From Tissierellia bacterium (GTDB lineage Bacteria; Bacillota; Clostridia; Tissierellales; Dethiosulfatibacteraceae), in assembly GCA_007116605.1 (NCBI GenBank), contig SKID01000053.1:1-5177 (forward strand): 5,177 nucleotides of DNA, read 5' to 3'. The notes under the pieces are model-generated. The model was not told where the DNA came from, did not search any database, and saw nothing but the letters and a program-made list of their open reading frames with translations. Below, piece by piece: positions 1 to 5,177 of this stretch; the first letter of the stretch is position 1, and each line of letters begins with the position of its first letter. A program made the position numbers and the translations under genes.

Positions 1-1506
1 AAAACCAATGAATTTTTTGAATCCATTGTCAATGAAGGGCCTTATGTAAACTTTTTTGTGAGTAAAAGCTATTTTGCACAAGATGTCATGCAAACAGTGG
101 TTAAAAAAGGAAAGAATTATGGCAGTCAAAATATTGGACAAGGCAAAAATGTTATCGTTGAGTTTTCATCACCAAATATAGCAAAGCCCTTTCATATAGG
201 GCACATTAGAACCACTGTGATAGGGAATGTCTTAAACAATATTTATAAATTCATGGGTTTTAACACCATAGCGATTAATCATTTAGGGGATTATGGCACC
301 CAATTTGGTATGCTGATCTCAGCCTATAAAAAATGGGGAGATAGAGAAGCGATTGAGAAAAACCCAATTCCAGAACTACTCAAATTGTATATCCACTTTA
401 ATGCAGAAGCTGAAAAAGACCCCGCATTACAAGAAGAAGCCCGTTATTGGTTTAAAGAGCTAGAAACGGGGAACGAAGAAGCAATAGAGTTATGGAAATG
501 GATTAAAGAAGTTAGCTTAAAAGAGTTTAATCGAGTCTATGACCTACTCAATATAAAATTCGACTCTTTTGCTGGTGAAAGCTTTTACTCTGACAAAATG
601 CCCAAAGTAATCGAAAAATTAATAGAAGAAAACTTATTAGTAGATTCTCGAGGAGCAAAAATTGTTGATTTAGAGCCATACAACATGCCTTCCCCACTAA
701 TCCAAAAAAGTGATGGGTCCACACTATATATTACAAGAGACATCGCAGCGGCAATTTACAGAAAAGAAACCTATGATTTTTACAAAAATATCTATGTGGT
801 TGGATCCCAGCAAAATCTTCATTTTCAGCAGTGGATAAAAATTGTAGAGTTAATGGGTTACGAGTGGGCAAAAGATTGTGAACATGTTTCTTTTGGTATG
901 GTTGCTTTGGAAGAAGGCACACTATCTACAAGAAAAGGTCGCGTTGTCTTTTTGGAAGATGTGCTGAAAAAAGCGGTGGAAAAAACATTAGAAGTGATTA
1001 ACGATCGAAATCCAGGATTAGAAAATAAAGAAGAAGTTGCAAGAAAAGTAGGTATAGGCGCAGTCTTATTCCAAGAATTATATAATAATAGAATCAAAGA
1101 CTATGTATTCTCTTGGGATAAAACCCTAAGTTTTGAAGGAGAGACCGGTCCTTATACCCAATATACTTACGCGCGCACCTGTAGTATTTTAGGTAAATTT
1201 GGCAAAGAAGTTGAGGCTAAGGTTGACTTTAGTTTGCTCACTGACGAAAAATCATTTGAAGTGATAAAGGCTTTGTCAGGCTTTTCAGATGTCATCATGA
1301 GTGCCATGGAAAAAAATGAGCCTTTTTATATCACTCGTTATGTGGTAGATCTTGCTCAGAAATTTAATCGCTTCTACAATCAAATGCCTATTTTAACAGA
1401 TGATGAAGCATTAACTCAATCAAGAATTCTACTGACAAAATGCGTTAATATTACTATTAAAAATGGCTTAAACTTGTTAGGAATAGAGACACCTGAGAAA
1501 ATGTAA
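1..1506 (+). CDS. argS: Arginyl-tRNA synthetase, 5'-truncated by the window edge
   Basis: Class I aminoacyl-tRNA synthetase that charges tRNA-Arg with arginine using ATP in the cytoplasm. The frame is open from base 1, so the GTG at 58 is internal: the codons before it read NEGPYVNFFVS, matching the end of the ArgRS N-terminal tRNA-binding domain. Counting codons from base 1, the HIGH signature (FHIGH) lies at codons 65-68 and is followed by the conserved NHLGDYGTQFG at 93-103. The LSTRKG stretch at 308-313 sits where the KMSKS-type loop is expected; ArgRS enzymes commonly lack a canonical KMSKS. The C-terminal DALR-type anticodon-binding domain runs from about codon 380 (GPYTQYTYAR) to the end, with FNRFYNQMPIL near 456-464. 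501 codons are visible; bacterial ArgRS is usually about 550-570 residues, so roughly 60 are missing upstream. No frameshift or lost motif is seen. It is probably transcribed separately from the next gene. Confidence 0.97.
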   Translation, partial: KTNEFFESIVNEGPYVNFFVSKSYFAQDVMQTVVKKGKNYGSQNIGQGKNVIVEFSSPNIAKPFHIGHIRTTVIGNVLNNIYKFMGFNTIAINHLGDYGTQFGMLISAYKKWGDREAIEKNPIPELLKLYIHFNAEAEKDPALQEEARYWFKELETGNEEAIELWKWIKEVSLKEFNRVYDLLNIKFDSFAGESFYSDKMPKVIEKLIEENLLVDSRGAKIVDLEPYNMPSPLIQKSDGSTLYITRDIAAAIYRKETYDFYKNIYVVGSQQNLHFQQWIKIVELMGYEWAKDCEHVSFGMVALEEGTLSTRKGRVVFLEDVLKKAVEKTLEVINDRNPGLENKEEVARKVGIGAVLFQELYNNRIKDYVFSWDKTLSFEGETGPYTQYTYARTCSILGKFGKEVEAKVDFSLLTDEKSFEVIKALSGFSDVIMSAMEKNEPFYITRYVVDLAQKFNRFYNQMPILTDDEALTQSRILLTKCVNITIKNGLNLLGIETPEKM

Positions 1507-1540
1507 TTATTAAGATTTTGTGACGGAATAATGAAAAAGG

Positions 1541-1569
1541 TTGACAAGCATAAAAGTGTCGATTATAAT
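1541..1569 (+). promoter_or_regulatory. Perfect-consensus sigma-A promoter
   Basis: TTGACA (1541-1546) and TATAAT (1564-1569) are separated by exactly 17 bp, which matches the housekeeping sigma-A/sigma-70 consensus at every position. Transcription would begin near 1576. It lies 35 bp after the argS stop and would produce a transcript running first into the hairpin at 1592-1622 and then, if that is passed, into the leader of the transglycosylase gene. The sequence match is direct; activity is inferred. Confidence 0.8.
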
Positions 1570-1591
1570 ACACCATGTTCATAATCAGATT

Positions 1592-1622
1592 AAGATGAAT
1601 TGATTTCAATTCATCTTTTTTT
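1592..1622 (+). terminator. Intrinsic terminator or attenuator hairpin after argS
   Basis: AAGATGAATTG (1592-1602) and CAATTCATCTT (1607-1617) are perfect complements, giving an 11-bp stem with an ATTT loop, followed by Ts through 1622. The U-tract is on the + strand only, so it works in the direction of argS. It would end argS transcription, but it also lies about 16 nt downstream of the expected start from the 1541-1569 promoter, so it could stop that transcript after about 45 nt. The stem is AT-rich, so read-through is plausible. Confidence 0.78.
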
Positions 1623-1708
1623 ATCCAGAGACCGGTAGAGCAAAGTCTTGGATAAGGGATTCTTGGGTGCAGTTGACCTTTCAAGGGTAACCGAAGTCAA
1701 GAACCTTG
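1621..1708 (+). other. Structured RNA leader of unidentified class upstream of the transglycosylase gene
   Basis: Two adjacent hairpins can be drawn by eye. Hairpin A pairs TTATCCA (1621-1627) with TGGATAA (1649-1655) and AGAC (1629-1632) with GTCT (1645-1648), giving 11 bp with one bulged G (1628) and a 12-nt loop. Hairpin B pairs GG (1656-1657) with CC (1704-1705) and TTCTTG (1660-1665) with CAAGAA (1698-1703) across a GA bulge. Inside B, GTT-G-ACCTT (1672-1680) can pair with AGGGT-AAC (1684-1691) around a 3-nt loop. CGGT in loop A (1633-1636) also complements ACCG (1690-1693) in B, a possible pseudoknot that competes with part of the inner stem. Such nested, GC-richer pairing in an AT-rich intergenic region suggests a cis-acting RNA. 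It did not match a riboswitch consensus I could recall. The folding is visible; the regulatory role is inferred. Confidence 0.45.
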
Positions 1709-1734
1709 TTGATTAAAAAACAGCACACTATATA
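1706..1734 (+). promoter_or_regulatory. Possible weaker promoter for the transglycosylase gene
   Basis: TTGTTG (1706-1711) and TATATA (1729-1734) are 17 bp apart, each with mismatches to consensus (TATAAA at 1731-1736 is an overlapping alternative). Transcription would start near 1741, just 25 nt before the ATG, bypassing the terminator and the structured leader. It is a candidate only; AT-rich sequence yields such matches by chance. Confidence 0.35.
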
Positions 1735-1745
1735 AACCAGTGCTG
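1721..1745. repeat. Inverted repeat flanking the -10 region, possible operator or RNA hairpin
   Basis: CAGCAC (1721-1726) and GTGCTG (1740-1745) are perfect 6-bp inverted repeats around a 13-bp centre containing TATATAAA. Placed this way it could be an operator overlapping the weaker promoter, or a 5'UTR hairpin ending 9 nt before the Shine-Dalgarno. On the minus strand the same repeat is followed by six Ts (complement of 1715-1720), so it would also look like a terminator in that direction, although no minus-strand gene ends here. Confidence 0.4.
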
Positions 1746-1765
1746 AATTAGAAAGAGGTAAAAAA

Positions 1766-2479
1766 ATGAGTGTAAAAAAAAGCAAAATCGTTGTAGCGGT
1801 GCTAGCAACAGTCTTTGTGGCATTAGCCATACAAATATCCGTCACAGCAGATAATGATTACGAAGATAACACATTAAAAATCATTGACCAAGATGAGGAC
1901 CCTGACTCGGATAGCCAGAGTATTTATGTTGTCGATGAGGACACAGAGCTTGAAATCCAAGAGATAAAAGAAGCATTAGCTATAAAAAGAAAGCAAGAAG
2001 AAGCATTGTCATTAGTCAACTATATAAAACAGTTGACTAACTTAAATGAAAGTGCAGCAAAAAAAATACTCTCTCAAAGTGAAGCCTTAGGATTAGATCC
2101 ATTTGTGATTTTAGCAATCATGAGAGTTGAAAGTGTCTTTGATCCATACGCAGTGGGAGCTTTAGGAGAAAGAGGCTTAGGTCAGCTAATGGATAATACA
2201 GCTAGACCAGTAGCTCAAAACCTAGGGATTCCATATGATCCAGACCGTTTATTTGAACCAGAATATAATATTCTTTTGTTTACGACACAACTAAAATACT
2301 TATATGATTTTTACGAAGGAAATATCCACAAGACATTGACAGCCTATAACCGAGGTCAATATGGATTAGAGCGATTTATCGCATCGAGAAGTACAATAAG
2401 AAATCCAGAGCAGAGCAGTTATTCCATAATGATATTGGATTTTGCTGCTAAATATCAATATGAGTTTGATAATCAATAA
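1766..2479 (+). CDS. Lytic transglycosylase, SLT domain, exported or membrane-anchored
   Basis: Predicted peptidoglycan-cleaving enzyme that cuts the MurNAc-GlcNAc glycosidic bond outside the cytoplasmic membrane. The 237 residues begin with a basic N-terminus and a hydrophobic segment (about 8-26), with a possible signal peptidase site after VTA (28); otherwise it stays as an anchor. A strongly acidic stretch (29-63) and a charged helical linker (64-82) follow. The SLT/goose-lysozyme-like domain occupies about 95-205: ILAIMRVESVFDPYAVG carries the probable catalytic Glu122, GERGLGQLM (134-142) matches the family's GxxGLMQLMP block, and AYNRG (193-197) corresponds to the usual AYNAG. The ATG is preceded by GAGG (1755-1758) at good spacing. 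It is preceded by a complex leader and followed by its own terminator, so it is probably monocistronic. The exact family member is not assigned; no LysM or other wall-binding domain is seen. Confidence 0.9.
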   Translation: MSVKKSKIVVAVLATVFVALAIQISVTADNDYEDNTLKIIDQDEDPDSDSQSIYVVDEDTELEIQEIKEALAIKRKQEEALSLVNYIKQLTNLNESAAKKILSQSEALGLDPFVILAIMRVESVFDPYAVGALGERGLGQLMDNTARPVAQNLGIPYDPDRLFEPEYNILLFTTQLKYLYDFYEGNIHKTLTAYNRGQYGLERFIASRSTIRNPEQSSYSIMILDFAAKYQYEFDNQ

Positions 2480-2494
2480 GAAAACAGATATAAT
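2466..2494 (+). promoter_or_regulatory. Strong sigma-A promoter for the downstream operon, overlapping the previous gene's end
   Basis: TTGATA (2466-2471) and TATAAT (2489-2494) are 17 bp apart; only one base differs from consensus. The -35 lies inside the last codons of the transglycosylase gene and the -10 runs into the left arm of its terminator. Transcription would begin near 2501, about 34 nt before the TTG start of the next gene, giving a short leader with the AGGAG site. Confidence 0.65.
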
Positions 2495-2520
2495 ATAGCT
2501 GATTATTCAGCTATATTTTT
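2492..2520 (+). terminator. Intrinsic terminator of the transglycosylase gene
   Basis: AATATAGCTGA (2492-2502) and TCAGCTATATT (2507-2517) form a perfect 11-bp stem with a TTAT loop, followed by Ts to 2520. It begins 13 nt after the stop codon. A transcript started near 2501 from the overlapping promoter would lack almost all of the left arm and so should not be terminated here. Confidence 0.82.
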
Positions 2521-2523
2521 ATT

Positions 2524-2528
2524 AGGAG
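2524..2528 (+). promoter_or_regulatory. Ribosome binding site that fixes a TTG start
   Basis: AGGAG at 2524-2528 lies 6 nt before TTG at 2535. An in-frame TAG at 2523-2525 rules out a start further upstream, and the first in-frame ATG lies well inside the protein, so the TTG is the best start. Confidence 0.8.
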
Positions 2529-2534
2529 ATTATT

Positions 2535-3398
2535 TTGGAACGAATAAAACTACAGTGGATTAAAGTATTGGCACAAGAAGAAGAGTCCCCTTTTGATGAA
2601 ATCAAAGAGATGAAACAAGTTAATCAAGGACTTTACTATAGTGATAATCTAAAGTTTTTGATGATAGTTGTCAGAAGTATTGAAAACAAGCCTATGGGTG
2701 GCTTCATGGTCAACCAAAGAAGATTTGAAGAAGAACGTGAGTTTCTTAAATACTACTGTCAAGGAGATGAAAGCCAAAAGATGTGGGCTTATGGATTAAT
2801 CCCTCTAGCTATGGTTTCCCGGGATATTCATGAATTAGAGTCTATGCTATATCAGTATTTGCTTCTATTAAAAGCACCTATCCAAAAGTATGCTGATTGG
2901 TTATTACATGCCTATGATTTTTTTTATAGTATGGAGATTCAAACCAGAGAGAAGGTTGCTGATGAGATAAAGCAAAGGTTGATTCATTTTGATTTGGCGG
3001 CTTACCATCAAGACATAACTAAATTAGATAGAATTAAATTTGAGCAGTCAAGAATAGATATGATTGCTAATTTTGATAAGTTAAAGTATCATTTGTTAAT
3101 ACCCCAGTGGGAAGATGCTTTTTCAGCAACAAATCATGATATGAAGAATGAATCGCCATTGATGCTTTATCTATCAAGACTGTATGATTATTTAGCTAAA
3201 TTAAAGAAAGGATTTATTGTTACTTGTATTGACGAACAATCCAAGACCAAGTTTTTTCATTTAAAATCTGGGAGTACAATCAATCACCATTTGTTGGGTA
3301 AAATGACGATACTATATAATAATCAAAAAAGTCCTCGTAGAGTCATCGTGCAGTCCCCCTATGGGTGCTTTAAATTTCGTTCAGGAGATAAACAGTGA
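2535..3398 (+). CDS. Hypothetical protein, 287 aa, first gene of the DUF4080 operon
   Basis: I do not recognise this protein or any domain in it. The start is TTG, supported by AGGAG upstream. It has no signal peptide or clear membrane segment and is probably cytoplasmic. Residues 60-220 are rich in charged and aromatic residues in patterns that suggest alpha helices (for example 95-131 and 136-152). The last about 65 residues (from KKGFIVT, 224) look more beta-like and are basic, ending in a GCFKFRSGDKQ tail. Only three cysteines are present (75, 231, 278), with no cluster suggesting a metal site. Its stop overlaps the start of the radical SAM gene in GTGA, so the two are almost certainly co-transcribed and probably translationally coupled; a role as partner or accessory to that enzyme is possible but is inferred from position only. 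A run of eight Ts (2918-2925) lies within the frame, which continues normally. Confidence 0.88.
   Translation: MERIKLQWIKVLAQEEESPFDEIKEMKQVNQGLYYSDNLKFLMIVVRSIENKPMGGFMVNQRRFEEEREFLKYYCQGDESQKMWAYGLIPLAMVSRDIHELESMLYQYLLLLKAPIQKYADWLLHAYDFFYSMEIQTREKVADEIKQRLIHFDLAAYHQDITKLDRIKFEQSRIDMIANFDKLKYHLLIPQWEDAFSATNHDMKNESPLMLYLSRLYDYLAKLKKGFIVTCIDEQSKTKFFHLKSGSTINHHLLGKMTILYNNQKSPRRVIVQSPYGCFKFRSGDKQ
3383..3387 (+). promoter_or_regulatory. Ribosome binding site inside the upstream gene, fixing a GTG start
   Basis: AGGAG at 3383-3387 lies in the last codons of the 287-aa gene, 7 nt before GTG at 3395. The following residues MKVKLVALNSKFSH match the usual N-terminus of this enzyme family, so the GTG start is well supported. 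Confidence 0.85.
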
Positions 3399-5095
3399 AA
3401 GTAAAACTAGTTGCACTTAATTCAAAATTTTCCCATACCAATTTGGCGATACGCTATTTGGCTAAATACTCAAAGAATCAAGGTATTGAAGATGTTGAAT
3501 TTCAAGAATTTACAATTAATCAAGATAGGCATGATATTTTATGGAAATTATTAGAAGATGGTCCAGATTTAATTGGCTTTTCTTGCTATATATGGAATAT
3601 TGATGAAACATTAAAGCTATGTCAAGCAATAAAGAAAGGTCAGCCCCATATTAAAATTTTACTAGGAGGACCAGAAGTATCCTTTAATACAGAGGTATTC
3701 CTAAAGGCCTATCCCTATGTGGATCTCATTATTAGAGGAGAAGGAGAAATTACTTTTGTCGAGTTAATGCAAGCTTTGCAGAAAAAGCATCCATTAGATT
3801 TAATCGAGGGTATTACATTTAGAGAAGAAGAGACAATTTTTATCAATCCTGACAGAAAAACATTAATCAATATAGATGAACTACCATATCCTTACCAGCC
3901 TACAGAATGCTTTGAAAACCAATACATTTATTATGAAACCAGCAGAGGTTGTCCTTTTAAATGTAGTTTTTGTTTATCTTCTAGCATTCAAGGAGTAAGA
4001 CGAAAATCACTAGAAATTGTAAAAAATGAGTTACTAGATTTATTCAAAACAAAAGCAAAAACCATTAAATTTGTTGACCGGACATTCAATGATCATAAAA
4101 AAAGAACCCTTGAACTGTTTCGTTTTATTTCTCAGAATAATCCAGACCATGTTAAGATACATGTTGAAATGACAGCAGAATTAATAGATCATGAACTATT
4201 AAATGTCATTGAACAATTGCCTCAGGATATGTTTCAGTTTGAAATCGGAATTCAATCCACATATGATAAGACCTTAGCAGAAGTCAGTCGAAGATCAGAT
4301 TTTCAAAGATTATCACAAATAGTCCAGCAACTCATAGCATTTAATAATGTCCATATTCATTTAGATTTAATTGCCGGATTACCTTATGAGAGTTACGATG
4401 ATTTTAAAGTATCCTTTAATCAAGTGGCACAAATGAGAGGACATAAACTACAGTTAGGATTTTTAAAAGTACTAAAAGGGACCGTTATGGAAGAAAAAAA
4501 AGAGGCGTATGGATTAGTTTATCTAGATGAAGCCCCTTATGAAATTATAAGAAATAGTTGGATGACACAATTAGAGCTCTTAAAACTAAAACAGGTTGAA
4601 CATCTTGTGGAAAAATATTATAATGAACAATACTTTCATAGCACCCTATCATTAGTGTTTGATTGTATGAAACCCTTTGATTTTTTTGAGAGATTTGCTA
4701 ACTATTGGGCTGCCAATGATTTATTTAATGTCTCCCATAAAAGAATAGCCTTATATCAGATATTGTATCATTTTCTCATTGAGCAAAATATTGATTGTAC
4801 AGAATGCTTGTTGGACGATTTTTTAATGAATGAACCTAACCATGACATTCCTAGTCTGTTTTGGCAAGGGGATGAGAAAAATGATCAGCCTATAAAGCAT
4901 CAGTTGTTGTCATCACAGGGATTTAAGCAGGAAATATTAGGAGTATCAGAAGAAATATCCAATAAAAAACTATTGAATCATTTTCGTTTAATTAAAAACA
5001 ATGACCGATACATGATTTATGTCTATGGAAATAAAGAGAATTTTTTTGATAGATGTCGAAAAATAGATGTCACAAAATGGGTAGAAGGAGAGTAA
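3395..5095 (+). CDS. B12-binding domain / radical SAM protein with C-terminal DUF4080
   Basis: Predicted cobalamin-dependent radical SAM enzyme of unknown substrate. The N-terminal B12-binding-like Rossmann domain spans about residues 1-130 (MKVKLVALNSKFSHTNLAIRYL; GFSCYIWNI at 61-69; ILLGGPEVSF at 88-97; IIRGEGEITF at 112-121). A classical DxHxxG cobalamin motif is not present; D44-R45-H46 is the nearest and its last position is Leu. The radical SAM barrel covers about 175-380: ETSRGCPFKCSFC holds C186, C190 and C193 in the CxxxCxxC arrangement that binds the 4Fe-4S cluster, with further barrel features at IKFVDRTFN (224-232), FEIGIQS (282-288) and LDLIAGLP (323-330). The rest (about 385-545) corresponds to DUF4080, which I recall as unassigned. 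The 566-aa length suits the family. It overlaps its upstream neighbour by 4 bp and is followed after 1 base by another GTG-started gene. Confidence 0.9.
   Translation: MKVKLVALNSKFSHTNLAIRYLAKYSKNQGIEDVEFQEFTINQDRHDILWKLLEDGPDLIGFSCYIWNIDETLKLCQAIKKGQPHIKILLGGPEVSFNTEVFLKAYPYVDLIIRGEGEITFVELMQALQKKHPLDLIEGITFREEETIFINPDRKTLINIDELPYPYQPTECFENQYIYYETSRGCPFKCSFCLSSSIQGVRRKSLEIVKNELLDLFKTKAKTIKFVDRTFNDHKKRTLELFRFISQNNPDHVKIHVEMTAELIDHELLNVIEQLPQDMFQFEIGIQSTYDKTLAEVSRRSDFQRLSQIVQQLIAFNNVHIHLDLIAGLPYESYDDFKVSFNQVAQMRGHKLQLGFLKVLKGTVMEEKKEAYGLVYLDEAPYEIIRNSWMTQLELLKLKQVEHLVEKYYNEQYFHSTLSLVFDCMKPFDFFERFANYWAANDLFNVSHKRIALYQILYHFLIEQNIDCTECLLDDFLMNEPNHDIPSLFWQGDEKNDQPIKHQLLSSQGFKQEILGVSEEISNKKLLNHFRLIKNNDRYMIYVYGNKENFFDRCRKIDVTKWVEGE
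5085..5090 (+). promoter_or_regulatory. Ribosome binding site for the last gene
   Basis: AAGGAG at 5085-5090 lies within the final codons of the radical SAM gene, 6 nt before GTG at 5097. The nearby ATG at 5095 is followed at once by TGA and cannot be the start. Confidence 0.75.
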
Positions 5096-5096
5096 T

Positions 5097-5177
5097 GTGA
5101 AATTGCAATTAATATTGAACTATTTAAGAGACAAACATCTTGATCAAACACCTTTCGTCACGATTAAAAAAGACGGA
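5097..5177 (+). CDS. Start of a downstream gene, 3'-truncated by the window edge
   Basis: Twenty-seven codons are open from GTG (5097) to the window end, reading MKLQLILNYLRDKHLDQTPF and onward to TIKKDG. The GTG has a strong AAGGAG site and begins 1 base after the radical SAM stop, so it is very likely the third gene of the same operon. The fragment is too short to assign a function. The opening LQLILNYL pattern loosely recalls the N-terminus of some PucR-like regulators, but this is only a weak impression. Confidence 0.7.
   Translation, partial: MKLQLILNYLRDKHLDQTPFVTIKKDG

Noticed and set aside
58..60. GTG at 58 as the start of argS
   Set aside because: The frame is open from base 1, and the upstream codons encode the conserved GPYVNFF tail of the ArgRS N-terminal domain; the true start lies outside the window.
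731..1097. Two minus-strand open frames (731-922 and 858-1097)
   Set aside because: They lie opposite well-conserved argS motifs, have no ribosome binding signal and encode low-plausibility sequence.
1457..1684. 75-aa minus-strand open frame across the argS end and the intergenic region
   Set aside because: It spans the promoter, terminator hairpin and structured leader on the opposite strand and its translation resembles no protein; best seen as a chance frame.
1618..1710. SAM-I, c-di-GMP-I, T-box or typical c-di-AMP riboswitch
   Set aside because: There are local resemblances (TTATCCAGAGA to the SAM-I 5' strand, GCAAAG and GGTAACCGA to other classes), but the hallmark conserved cores (for example GATGAAACCCGGCAACC, the T-box GGGTGG-ACC bulge, GGGGGACCCA) are missing.
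1715..1745. Minus-strand terminator (CAGCAC hairpin plus T-run)
   Set aside because: The geometry fits, but no minus-strand gene leads into it and the 6-bp stem with a 13-nt loop is weak.
2918..2925. Run of eight Ts in the 287-aa gene as a programmed slippage site or frameshift error
   Set aside because: The frame continues normally to a stop that overlaps the next gene in the expected way, and there is no sign of an alternative frame; likewise the A8 run at 4494-4501 in the radical SAM gene.
1..5177. Mobile element, CRISPR array, defence or phage system
   Set aside because: No transposase or integrase, no spaced repeats and no att-like duplications were seen; the gene content is ordinary chromosomal.

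Overview
The window looks like chromosomal DNA from a low-GC Firmicute, most likely a member of the Clostridia. This rests on AT-rich sequence and codon use, strong AGGAG-type ribosome binding sites, frequent GTG/TTG starts, sigma-A style promoters, short AT-rich intrinsic terminators, and a DUF4080-type B12/radical SAM protein, a family common in anaerobic Firmicutes. The species cannot be named from sequence alone. All genes are on the + strand.

Layout: (1) Bases 1-1506 hold most of argS (arginyl-tRNA synthetase), with its 5' end outside the window. (2) Bases 1507-1765 are an unusually busy intergenic region. It has a perfect-consensus promoter (1541-1569), an 11-bp hairpin with a U-tract (1592-1622), two adjacent foldable hairpins with a possible loop-to-stem contact (1621-1708), and an inverted repeat around a second, weaker -10 element (1721-1745). 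(3) Bases 1766-2479 encode a secreted or membrane-anchored lytic transglycosylase (SLT domain). (4) Bases 2480-2534 carry a terminator interleaved with a promoter, so that transcripts from the new promoter would lack one arm of the terminator hairpin. (5) Bases 2535-5177 form an operon-like run: an unrecognised 287-aa protein starting at TTG, a 566-aa B12-binding/radical SAM/DUF4080 protein starting at GTG inside the previous stop codon, and the first 27 codons of another gene starting at GTG 1 base after the previous stop.

Functionally, the first two genes are housekeeping (translation and peptidoglycan turnover) and appear to be separate transcription units. The last three are tightly coupled, which suggests related roles, but none has a function that can be assigned beyond the radical SAM chemistry class. 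I found no mobile element, CRISPR array, tRNA or rRNA. The two points most worth following are the structured leader upstream of the transglycosylase gene and the uncharacterised three-gene unit around the DUF4080 enzyme.
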